Of a stretch of DNA of 9,326 nt, positions 1 to 6,078 are shown piece by piece. Each line of letters starts with the position of its first letter. Within the stretch, counting starts at the first letter, position 1. Position numbers and translations under genes: made by a program. A model generated the notes under the pieces. That model saw only the letters and a list, made by a program, of their open reading frames with translations, was not told the origin of the DNA and ran no database searches. The DNA comes from an uncultured Oscillospiraceae bacterium (GTDB taxonomy: Bacteria; Bacillota; Clostridia; Oscillospirales; Ruminococcaceae): NCBI GenBank assembly GCA_934446455.1, contig CAKSEE010000060.1:1-9326 (forward strand), in the 5' to 3' direction.

Positions 1-1518
1 TATTTTGGTAAGCGCGGTGCTGATGTCCTTTACGTTGCTGTTCGCGTCCTTAAGCGCGTCTATCATGGAGCGCAGCGCCGCCTGTACCTTATCGGTGTCG
101 CCCATAGCCTTTCTGAGGTCGGAAGCCGCCGCGCTTATGTCGTTAAGCGATGCGGAGATATCGTCCAGCGCGCCGTTAAGTATGTCAAGCCCCGCCTTGC
201 CCTCGTCTATTGCGTTCTGCATATCGTCGTTGGCTGCGGTTATGCTGTCAAACGTCGCTTCAAGCGCGCTGCTGAACTCGCTCATAAGGTCGAGCGCCTC
301 GGAGAAGCCGTCCAGCGCGGGCGCAAGTCCGTCAAGCGCCTCGTCCGCGCGCGCGGAAACCTCGTTGATGCCGTCCGCCCAGCCGTTGTATATTTCCTCG
401 GTGCGGTCGGCTATGTCGTCGGCGGAGCTTCTCAGCTTATCCATCTGCCATGTGAGCCCCTGCACCTTGTCATCAACGGCGTGACCCGCGTTTTCCGCGT
501 CGTCGGTGAGCTTGTCTACAAGCCCGCCGAGTACGTCAAGCTCGTCAAGCAGCTTCTGTACGGTGTCCTTGTCGAAGTCTATGCTGCGGTAGGGCTCCAT
601 TTGTCCCGCAATGCCGCCGACGTCCTTTCTGCCGAATATCTCGGCATGGTTCACACAGTTGTTTACAAAGCCCGACTGCCTGCCGACTATTCCGCCCACG
701 TTATAGCCGATGTGCGGGTAGCCTACCGTGCCGAAGTTCTCGCAGCCCTGTATTATGCCGTCGGAATACCCCGCGATACCGCCTGCGTCCGTCATGGAGG
801 CGGGTTCCTCGGAGGAGATTATGCTGTCCCAGTCAATGTCCTCTATGGAGAGCTTAGCCTCTGTAGCGGTGGTGTTTACGCTGCAATGGCTCGTACCGTT
901 CAGGACTGTGCCGCTGTTAGTACCCGCAATGCCGCCCGTGCTGTGCGAGCCCGTTACTGCGCCGAGCGTTTCGCAGCCCGAGATAAGCCCTGTTTTCTCG
1001 TTTATGCCCGCAATGCCGCCGACGTTATCCTCGCCCTTTATCTTGCCCTCAAACGTGCAGCCCACGATGTTGCCCGCATTGCTGCCCGCGATTGCGCCGA
1101 CATATTGCGCGCTGCCCTTAGGCTCCACAGTGCCCTTTACGGTGAGGTCCTTTACCACAGCGCCGCGCTCGATAAAGCGGAAAAGCCCGATGTAGGAGCC
1201 GTCTGCATTTATGCCAAGCCCCGAAATCGTATGCCCGTTTCCGTCAAACGTGCCGCGGAATATCGGCACGGGCTCAAACGCGCCCGAAAGCTCTATATCC
1301 TCCGACAGCGTAACGTAAAGCCCGTCGCTGTAAGAATCAAGGCTGCACGCCTTTGCAAACGCCGCAAGGTCCGCAGCGTCCGCTATGTCAAGGCGCTGCA
1401 CGCCTTCCTGCGCTTTACCGCTCGCAGCGGGCGCCGCAAACGCAGGGCAGTACGACAGGGAGGAAAGCCCGAGCGCAAAAGCCGCCAGTATGGATACTAT
1501 CCTTTTTGTGTGCTTCAT
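1..1518 (-). CDS. Secreted GLUG-repeat plus coiled-coil protein (C-terminus beyond window)
   Basis: The frame is open from an ATG at 1518 to the window edge, giving 506 residues with no stop, so the 3' end is missing. Residues 1-29 form a signal peptide (KR, a hydrophobic stretch, then a cleavage site near AFA-AP). Residues 80-115 carry a GTFDGNGHTISGL motif typical of the start of GLUG/beta-helix surface proteins. About six GLUG-like repeats follow, with VGGIAG-type cores near 140, 167, 195, 246, 275 and 300, each followed by a short strand often ending in Cys or Asn. From about 317 to the edge the sequence changes to an acidic, Ala/Leu-rich heptad-like region that looks coiled-coil, with LxxGL and ALDG patterns recalling YhgE/Pip-type proteins. 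The ATG overlaps the stop of the upstream transporter (ATGA), and a GGAGG lies 10 nt before it, so translation is probably coupled. I infer an exported, perhaps adaptor-like partner of the transporter. Its function is not known. Confidence 0.87.
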   Translation of the reverse strand, partial: MKHTKRIVSILAAFALGLSSLSYCPAFAAPAASGKAQEGVQRLDIADAADLAAFAKACSLDSYSDGLYVTLSEDIELSGAFEPVPIFRGTFDGNGHTISGLGINADGSYIGLFRFIERGAVVKDLTVKGTVEPKGSAQYVGAIAGSNAGNIVGCTFEGKIKGEDNVGGIAGINEKTGLISGCETLGAVTGSHSTGGIAGTNSGTVLNGTSHCSVNTTATEAKLSIEDIDWDSIISSEEPASMTDAGGIAGYSDGIIQGCENFGTVGYPHIGYNVGGIVGRQSGFVNNCVNHAEIFGRKDVGGIAGQMEPYRSIDFDKDTVQKLLDELDVLGGLVDKLTDDAENAGHAVDDKVQGLTWQMDKLRSSADDIADRTEEIYNGWADGINEVSARADEALDGLAPALDGFSEALDLMSEFSSALEATFDSITAANDDMQNAIDEGKAGLDILNGALDDISASLNDISAAASDLRKAMGDTDKVQAALRSMIDALKDANSNVKDISTALTKI

Positions 1519-4055
1519 CTGTCTGCGTCCTCCGTTTCTTCCATTATATCGTCTACATCGTCTGTCACCGAGGTTATGTCCTCAATGTGCTTGCCGTCCG
1601 GGTCGATGTGGTTTATTATCTGCCGGTCAACGCGGCTTGTCATTTCCTCCGCAGCGTCGCTTTCGAGCTGCGCACTTATCTCGCCGTGAACGATGCCGCA
1701 TATCTGCGCGTCAACGATACCCGAAACGTAACCGCGCACGCGGCCGTTCACACGCATATAGCCCGAGCGCTTCTGTATAAGGTCGCGGCGCTTGAGCGTG
1801 AACGAGGTCTTTTCTATAATCGTATCGCCCAGCAGCAGTATCTGCGGCAGCACGAACATTACAAGCCCTATCGAGATAAGCGTACCGCGGCCCAAGCATA
1901 TGCCTATAGAGGATATCGCGGGGTCGGACGACAGGAATCCGATAAGCAGACCCGCAATAGCAAGTATAGCGCCCGATGTGATTATCGTCGGGAACGCCTG
2001 ATTGAGCGTTTCCACGATAGCGTCCTTTATAGGCATCTGCTTTTTAAGGTCGGTGTAGCGGCTGGAAATTACTATCGCGTAGTCGATGTTCGCGCCCATC
2101 TGAATGGAACTTACGATAAGGTAGCTTAAGAAGAATATGTTTGTGTCCGTGATTACGGGAACCGAGAAGTTTATCCAGATAGCGCCCTGAATTATTGCAA
2201 GCAGCAGCACGGGCAGACCCGCGGATTTGAACGTGAACACAAGGATAACAAGTACGAACAGCAGCGACAGAATGCTTACCATAAGATTATCCGTTGAAAA
2301 GCTTGAGGACAGGTCGTAGTCGCTGGTGGAGTCGCCCACAACGTATGAGTTTTCGGGATAATACTCGCGCACTACCTCGTGCAGCCTGTCAAGAAACTCA
2401 AATGTCTGCCCGCCCTCCTCGGGGACGTTGGTGTACAGCAGCATACGGCTGTAATCGTCGGTTTTGAGCTGCTTTTTCGCGTCGGTCAGCTGGTCGTTAA
2501 GGTCGTCTATCTGCTCGTTCATATCGTCGTCGAGCGTGACGTAGCCCTGCTCCTTTTCGTCATATATAAAGCCGAACATATCAATAAGCGGCACGGGGTA
2601 GTTATTGACGCTGCTTACTATCTGCCCGTAGTTTTCCTGGTTTGCGGCATAGGCGGCGTAAGCAAGCTGCACCACCTCTATGTCCATGTCCGTAAGCTCT
2701 GCAAACTGGCGCGGAGTGAGCGCGTCGGTCAGCACATAGCCGTCCATAGCCTCAATGTTGGCAAGTCCCATCGCGGACTCTACCTCGTCAAGACCCTCCA
2801 TTCGCTCAAGCAGCAGGTGCTCCTTGTTGTAGTCGCCCGCAGGCACTATCACAACAACAAGGTTGTCGGAGCCGAACTTGTCGTTTATCTTTTCCTCGGC
2901 TATCTGCGAGTCGTTCTTTGTATAGGTGGAAAGCGTTGAGTAGCCGTAAACGTAATTCGTGTTGTTTGAGAGGATAAAGCCGGCGGCAAGCAGCACCGCG
3001 AATATGGGCGGCACAACAAAGCGCGTTTTTACGTCAAACTTGCCGACTATCGTTATGTTGGGCACAAAGTTGCGGTGGTGCGTTTTGTCAATGCCGTTGG
3101 AGAAGGACATCAGCAGCCCCGGCATAAGCGTGAACACCGAGAAGATACTGAAGAATATAGCCTTGACAAGGACAACGCCAAGGTCAAGGCCGAGCTTGAA
3201 CTGCATAAGCATCATCGCCACCATGCCCGAAACCGTGGTAAGGCAGCTTGAGGATATCTCGGGGATAGCCTTGCTGAGCGCCGTTATTACCGCCTCGCGG
3301 GCGCCCATGTTCACGCGCTCCTCGGTATAGCGGTTGCACAGGATTATCGCGTAGTCTATGGCAAGCGCCAGCTGAAGCACTACCGCTATGGAGTTCGATA
3401 CGAACGAAATCTCGCCCAGCAGGAAGTTTGTGCCCATGTTGAGCAGCGCCGCCGCGCCGAACGTCATCAGCAGCACGGGTATCTCAACGTAGGTGTGCGA
3501 GGTGAACAGCAGCACGCCTATGATTATAACGAGGACGATAACGACAACTACCTGCATTTCAGCCGCTATCGTGTCCGAGCTGCTGTTGCCCACGTCGCTC
3601 GATATGTACACGTCGTACGGCTCAAGCTGCTGCCTTATCTGTATCATGGCGTCCTTTGAAATCCGGTCGTCCGTTTCGCCGTCAAAGGTCACGCTCAGCA
3701 GCGCTGAGCCGTCCTTGTAGCCGTCCTCGCCGTCCGCTATGGTGACAGAGGTCACGCCGTCTATCTTTTCAAGGTCCTCCGCGACTTTCTGCGCGGATTC
3801 AAGCGTGATATTGTCGAGCATTATGCTGCCCGTACCGTATGTCACGAACTGGTCGTTCATAAGGGTGAGTCCCGTGCGCGTTTCGGAGCTGTCGGGCAGG
3901 TAGCTTGTTATGTCGTTGTTTACCTGCACCCAGCCCGTCGCTACCGCACAGAATATACCCGCGATGATATAGAAAAGGTAAAATGCCTTGCGCTTGTCTA
4001 CGATAAGCGCGGCAACCTTTTCTATAGGCGTCTGCTTTTTCTTCTGCGTACTCAT
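1515..4055 (-). CDS. RND superfamily (MmpL/HAE3-type) membrane transporter
   Basis: This 846-residue protein has the duplicated RND layout. TM1 is at about 25-42, an extracytoplasmic loop at 43-165, TM2-6 at about 166-316 and TM7 at about 347-363. A larger loop of about 225 residues spans 364-589, and TM8-12 lie at about 590-743. TM4 holds ALAIDYAIIL (D234-Y235) and TM10 holds ANIDYAIVI (D658-Y659). These are the paired Asp-Tyr sites that carry protons in MmpL3-like exporters, so both halves look active. Loop 2 contains a polar heptad-like stretch at about 508-531. After TM12 there is a roughly 100-residue tail: a Gly/Val-periodic segment (769-793) and an acidic end. In monoderms this family exports lipids, peptides or amphiphiles by proton motive force; the substrate here is unknown. 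The start is the ATG 7 nt after GGAG. A strong promoter lies upstream, and the gene overlaps the GLUG gene by 4 nt. Confidence 0.93.
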   Translation of the reverse strand: MSTQKKKQTPIEKVAALIVDKRKAFYLFYIIAGIFCAVATGWVQVNNDITSYLPDSSETRTGLTLMNDQFVTYGTGSIMLDNITLESAQKVAEDLEKIDGVTSVTIADGEDGYKDGSALLSVTFDGETDDRISKDAMIQIRQQLEPYDVYISSDVGNSSSDTIAAEMQVVVVIVLVIIIGVLLFTSHTYVEIPVLLMTFGAAALLNMGTNFLLGEISFVSNSIAVVLQLALAIDYAIILCNRYTEERVNMGAREAVITALSKAIPEISSSCLTTVSGMVAMMLMQFKLGLDLGVVLVKAIFFSIFSVFTLMPGLLMSFSNGIDKTHHRNFVPNITIVGKFDVKTRFVVPPIFAVLLAAGFILSNNTNYVYGYSTLSTYTKNDSQIAEEKINDKFGSDNLVVVIVPAGDYNKEHLLLERMEGLDEVESAMGLANIEAMDGYVLTDALTPRQFAELTDMDIEVVQLAYAAYAANQENYGQIVSSVNNYPVPLIDMFGFIYDEKEQGYVTLDDDMNEQIDDLNDQLTDAKKQLKTDDYSRMLLYTNVPEEGGQTFEFLDRLHEVVREYYPENSYVVGDSTSDYDLSSSFSTDNLMVSILSLLFVLVILVFTFKSAGLPVLLLAIIQGAIWINFSVPVITDTNIFFLSYLIVSSIQMGANIDYAIVISSRYTDLKKQMPIKDAIVETLNQAFPTIITSGAILAIAGLLIGFLSSDPAISSIGICLGRGTLISIGLVMFVLPQILLLGDTIIEKTSFTLKRRDLIQKRSGYMRVNGRVRGYVSGIVDAQICGIVHGEISAQLESDAAEEMTSRVDRQIINHIDPDGKHIEDITSVTDDVDDIMEETEDADR

Positions 4056-4104
4056 TTCATCACTCCGTTATACAGATTTGAATATAGTTTACCTGATATC
4101 ATAG

Positions 4105-4133
4105 ATTATAGCACGGATTTTTCTTCGGTGCAA
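4105..4133 (-). promoter_or_regulatory. Sigma-A-type promoter with extended -10, for the transporter operon
   Basis: Read on the minus strand, TTGCAC (4128-4133) is followed after exactly 17 nt by TATAAT (4105-4110), a perfect -10. TGC directly before it gives an extended -10 (TGnTATAAT). The DNA upstream of the -35 is AT-rich and could act as an UP element. Transcription would start near 4098, leaving a leader of about 43 nt before the ATG at 4055. The hexamers and spacing are seen directly; activity is inferred. Confidence 0.8.
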
Positions 4134-4135
4134 CT

Positions 4136-4155
4136 GACAATATATAAAATTTGTC
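4136..4155. promoter_or_regulatory. Possible operator: 5-bp inverted half-sites upstream of the -35
   Basis: GACAA and TTGTC flank a 10-nt AT-rich spacer, forming a 20-bp dyad whose edge is 2 nt from the -35 hexamer. Transporter genes of this type are often controlled by TetR- or MarR-family proteins binding such dyads, but no regulator gene is visible here. The half-sites are short, and in AT-rich DNA a chance dyad is plausible. Confidence 0.3.
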
Positions 4156-4178
4156 CAAAAAACTTTTTTATCCTGAAG

Positions 4179-5318
4179 CTACCCCTCTGTCAGAGCGCGC
4201 AGGCGCTCCACACACTTCGAGGTGATTTCTGCGGCAGAAAGCGCCTCCCGCATTGTCGTTGCGTGCGAAAGCGAGAGCCTCAGCGACCCGCGCAGTCGCT
4301 CCCCGTCAAGCCCCATCGCGCGCAGCACATGGGAGCGCGCTCCCGTTCCGCCCGCGCACGCGGAAGCCGACGAGGCGCACACTCCTGCAATGTCGAGGTT
4401 CAGCACAAGGCTCTCGCCCTCAACGCCCTCGAACGAGAAGTTGACGTTGCCGCAAAGGCGCCTTTCGCGGCTGCCGTTAAGGTGCGCGCGCGGTATGCGC
4501 GACAGGCGCTCTGTAAGCGCGTTTCTCACCTCTGCCGTCTGCGCCGCTTTTTTGGGGATATCCCGCGCCGCTTCCTCAAGCGCAGCGCCCAGCGCGCATA
4601 CGGCGGGGACGTTTTCCGTGCCGCTGCGCATTCCGTGCTGCTGCCCGCCGCCGTAAATGTAAGGCGGGAGCTCCGTGCCCCTGCGAATGAACAGCAGCCC
4701 GCTTCCCTTAAAGCCGCCCAGCTTGTGCGCCGAAAGCGTAAGCATATCCGCGCGCAGCTCCCTCAGGTCAAGCGGAATGTTCCCCGCCGCCTGCACTGCG
4801 TCCGTATGGAACAGCACACCGTGCGCATTGCACAGCGCTGCAATCTCGTCCACGGGCTGAAGCGTTCCCACCTCGTTGTTGGCTGCCATTATCGTGCAGA
4901 GCGCCGTGTCGGGGCGCAGCGCGCGCTCAACGTCCTGCGGGGAGATAAGCCCCTCGCTGTCGGGCAGAATGCGCGTTATCTCACAGCCGCGCCGTTCAAG
5001 CTCGGCGCAGGCGCTCAGCACGGCGGGGTGCTCTATTGCGCTCGTTACGATGTGTCTCCTGCGCGGGTCGCGCGCCGCCGCAGAGAACACCGCCCAGTTG
5101 TCGCTCTCCGTGCCGCCGCTTGTAAAGAATATCTCATCGGGCGAAGCGCCGAGCGCCGCAGCGCACTGCCCGCGCGCCGCCATTACTGCAAGCGCCGCCT
5201 TTCGCCCGGGCGCGTGTATGGAGGCGGGATTCGCAAAGCACTCCGTGAAAAACGGCGCGGCAGCCGCCATAGCCGCAGCGCTTACAGGGGCGCTTGCGGC
5301 GTAGTCAAGATAAATCAT
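4179..5318 (-). CDS. Cysteine desulfurase (group I, NifS/IscS-like)
   Basis: This 379-residue pyridoxal-phosphate enzyme takes sulfur from L-cysteine, leaving alanine and an enzyme persulfide used for Fe-S clusters, tRNA thiolation or other thio-cofactors. Visible motifs are YLDYAASAP at the N-terminus, SGGTESDN (67-74), EHPAV with cofactor-stacking H97, NNEVGTLQP (147-155), HTDAVQAAG with D173 and Q176, SAHK with the PLP lysine K199, and RSGTEN (231-236). The catalytic loop SSASAC (316-321) places the persulfide cysteine at C321; the more usual form is SSGSAC. Loop length fits group I. The start is the ATG at 5318, with AAGGAG 6 nt upstream, and the protein begins as the family does. The frame stays open 65 codons further upstream, but only through repeat DNA. 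No iscU, sufU, iscR, mnmA or thiI is next to it, so its acceptor cannot be named. It is preceded by the repeat block and no promoter of its own is evident. Confidence 0.95.
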   Translation of the reverse strand: MIYLDYAASAPVSAAAMAAAAPFFTECFANPASIHAPGRKAALAVMAARGQCAAALGASPDEIFFTSGGTESDNWAVFSAAARDPRRRHIVTSAIEHPAVLSACAELERRGCEITRILPDSEGLISPQDVERALRPDTALCTIMAANNEVGTLQPVDEIAALCNAHGVLFHTDAVQAAGNIPLDLRELRADMLTLSAHKLGGFKGSGLLFIRRGTELPPYIYGGGQQHGMRSGTENVPAVCALGAALEEAARDIPKKAAQTAEVRNALTERLSRIPRAHLNGSRERRLCGNVNFSFEGVEGESLVLNLDIAGVCASSASACAGGTGARSHVLRAMGLDGERLRGSLRLSLSHATTMREALSAAEITSKCVERLRALTEG

Positions 5319-5324
5319 AGCGTT

Positions 5325-5330
5325 CTCCTT
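5325..5330 (-). promoter_or_regulatory. Ribosome binding site that fixes the cysteine desulfurase start
   Basis: AAGGAG lies 6 nt before the ATG at 5318. It decides between this start and the longer reading through the upstream repeats. The stem of the neighbouring hairpin (5339-5364) ends 8 nt away, close enough to affect ribosome access. Confidence 0.85.
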
Positions 5331-5338
5331 GAAAAGCT

Positions 5339-5364
5339 GTGCGGCTGTCCGAAAACAGCCGCAC
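5339..5364. repeat. Perfect 10-bp hairpin, left copy of a repeated element
   Basis: GTGCGGCTGT and ACAGCCGCAC pair perfectly around a 6-nt loop. A near-identical copy lies at 5613-5639; including the trailing TT, the two match at 27 of 29 aligned positions in the same orientation. On the minus strand the stem is followed only by AGCTTTTC, so it would be a weak terminator at best. It sits just before the ribosome binding site of the cysteine desulfurase. Confidence 0.75.
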
Positions 5365-5377
5365 TTGAGGCCGTCGA

Positions 5378-5398
5378 AAAACCCCCGCCGGGGGTTTT
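5378..5398. terminator. Bidirectional intrinsic-terminator-like hairpin
   Basis: AAAACCCCC and GGGGGTTTT form a 9-bp stem around a 3-nt loop. On the minus strand the transcript would end UUUUU after the GC stem; on the plus strand it would end UUUUCU. The polarity (A run, GC stem, T run) is right for Rho-independent termination, but the GC part is only 5 bp and the T run is short. It could end the dtd operon transcript and partly insulate the cysteine desulfurase gene. Confidence 0.5.
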
Positions 5399-5429
5399 CT
5401 GCCGAAGCATCCGCGCTGCGCGTACGGTC

Positions 5430-5487
5430 GCGTAAGGCGTAAGCCGTCGCGTTGCGTAAGGCGTAAGCCGTCGCGTTGCGTAAGGCG
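5430..5487. repeat. 24-bp tandem repeat, 2.4 copies
   Basis: The 24-bp unit (5430-5453), containing GCGTAAGGCGTAAGCC, is repeated exactly at 5454-5477, and a third copy is cut off after 10 bp (5478-5487). Because the unit is a multiple of three, any open frame stays open; on the minus strand it reads NATAYALR per unit. Each unit contains two GTAAGG/GTAAGC sub-blocks, so it may have arisen by slippage. There are no unique spacers, so it is not CRISPR. Confidence 0.85.
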
Positions 5488-5530
5488 AGCGTAGCGAGGT
5501 GTCGCTTACACACTTGTGCGGATAGAAGAG

Positions 5531-5561
5531 TTTTTTGCCTCGGGAGACCCGAGGCAAAAAA
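5531..5561. repeat. Perfect 14-bp inverted repeat with reversed T/A polarity
   Basis: TTTTTTGCCTCGGG and CCCGAGGCAAAAAA are perfect complements around a 3-nt AGA loop. On either strand the T run comes before the GC stem and the A run after it, the opposite of an intrinsic terminator. It could be a strong RNA hairpin, a cruciform-prone site or part of a repeat element. No match to a known element family is claimed. Confidence 0.8.
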
Positions 5562-5572
5562 GTTATTTCAAA

Positions 5573-5588
5573 GCCCGCATACGCGGGC
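5573..5588. repeat. Small GC hairpin within the repeat block
   Basis: GCCCGC and GCGGGC pair around the 4-nt loop ATAC. On the minus strand it is followed by TTTGAAAT and, slightly further on, a run of six T. It could act as a weak terminator after dtd but lacks a proper T run. Confidence 0.45.
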
Positions 5589-5612
5589 AAATTCGTTTTT
5601 TTCGACAAGCCG

Positions 5613-5639
5613 GTGCGGCTGTCCGAAAAACAACCGCAC
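5613..5639. repeat. 9-bp hairpin, right copy of the repeated element
   Basis: GTGCGGCTG and CAACCGCAC pair over 9 positions (one G-U type pair, depending on the strand) around a 9-nt loop. It starts 4 bp beyond the end of dtd. It is nearly the same sequence and orientation as the hairpin at 5339-5364. No T run follows it on the minus strand, so termination directly here is doubtful. Confidence 0.7.
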
Positions 5640-5643
5640 TTCT

Positions 5644-6078
5644 TTATTCCAGAATAATGGTAAAGGGGCCGTCGTTCAGCAGCTCAACTTTCATATCCGC
5701 GCCGAAAACGCCCGTTTCAACCTGCGGGACATCTTTGCGGCAAAGCTCCACAAAGTATTCGTAAAGGCGCTTCGCCTCCTCGGGGGGCTTAACGCCGCCG
5801 AAAAAGGGGCGGTTGCCGCTCGTGCAGTCCGCGTAAAGCGTAAACTGCGACACGACAAGAAGCGCACCTCCCACGTCCTTCAGCGAGAGGTTGGTCTTTC
5901 CCTGCGCATCGTCAAATATTCTGAGCTTTACAAGCTTTGCCGCAAGGCGCTCGCAGTCCTTTTCGGCGTCGTCCGCGCCCACGCCCAGCAGCACAAGAAA
6001 TCCCTTTCCTATGCTGCCCGAGGGCGTGCCGTCCGCTATAACGCTCGCGCGCTCCACGCGCTGAATAACAAGTCTCAT
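5644..6078 (-). CDS. dtd: D-aminoacyl-tRNA deacylase
   Basis: This 144-residue cytoplasmic enzyme hydrolyses D-amino acids, and wrongly charged glycine, from tRNA, keeping D-residues out of proteins. The length matches the usual 145-150. The N-terminus MRLVIQRVERASV is typical. The SQFTLYAD motif (77-84) carries the active-site T80, and the C-terminal NDGPFT (135-140) supplies the Gly-Pro (G137-P138) that holds the substrate and rejects L-amino acids. GNRP (88-91) is also typical. The ATG at 6078 overlaps the stop of the TPM gene by 4 nt (ATGA). Its GGAGG, 9 nt upstream, lies within the 3' end of that gene, so translation is probably coupled. It is the last gene of the right-hand run and is followed at once by the repeat block. 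Confidence 0.96.
   Translation of the reverse strand: MRLVIQRVERASVIADGTPSGSIGKGFLVLLGVGADDAEKDCERLAAKLVKLRIFDDAQGKTNLSLKDVGGALLVVSQFTLYADCTSGNRPFFGGVKPPEEAKRLYEYFVELCRKDVPQVETGVFGADMKVELLNDGPFTIILE

Larger units (their letters stand above)
5339..5639. mobile_element. Putative 301-bp non-coding repeat or MITE-like element
   Basis: This block fills almost all of the 325-bp gap between dtd and the cysteine desulfurase gene. Its two ends have the same plan in inverted orientation: a GTGCGG...CCGCAC hairpin at the outside, then GGCCGTCGAAAAA going inward on the left (5369-5381) and its near reverse complement TTTTTCGACAAGCC on the right (5598-5611). Between them lie a terminator-like hairpin, a tandem repeat, a perfect palindrome and a GC hairpin. 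There is no transposase, no credible protein and no recognised RNA family or riboswitch. A flanking target-site duplication is not obvious. The structures are seen directly; that the block moved or was inserted as one unit is inference. Confidence 0.4.

Noticed and set aside
481..1689. Long plus-strand reading frame opposite the GLUG gene
   Set aside because: It is antisense to a gene with a clear signal peptide and repeats; its product is Arg/Ala-rich with no motif and no ribosome site, typical of the opposite strand of GC-rich coding DNA.
4157..4169. Terminator of the cysteine desulfurase gene
   Set aside because: It is an A6-C-T6 palindrome with no GC stem; a stable hairpin is not expected, so read-through into the transporter operon remains possible.
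4128..5435. 435-residue plus-strand reading frame opposite the cysteine desulfurase
   Set aside because: It runs over a gene with all catalytic motifs; the composition is shadow-like and it starts within the transporter promoter.
5430..5487. CRISPR array
   Set aside because: The repeat units abut with no unique spacers and there are no cas genes.
5319..5513. 65-residue N-terminal extension of the cysteine desulfurase
   Set aside because: It is made of repeat and hairpin DNA, the family starts at MIYLDYAAS, and a perfect AAGGAG lies 6 nt before the ATG at 5318.
5531..5561. Intrinsic terminator
   Set aside because: The T run precedes the stem and the A run follows it on both strands, so no U tract follows the hairpin.
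5315..5608. 97-residue minus-strand reading frame through the repeat block
   Set aside because: It reads straight through hairpins and the tandem repeat, has no family features and no clear ribosome site; openness comes from the repeat unit being a multiple of three.
5319..5643. T-box or other riboswitch leader before the cysteine desulfurase
   Set aside because: No T-box sequence or known aptamer core was seen; hairpins are repeat-like and no promoter was found upstream within the gap.
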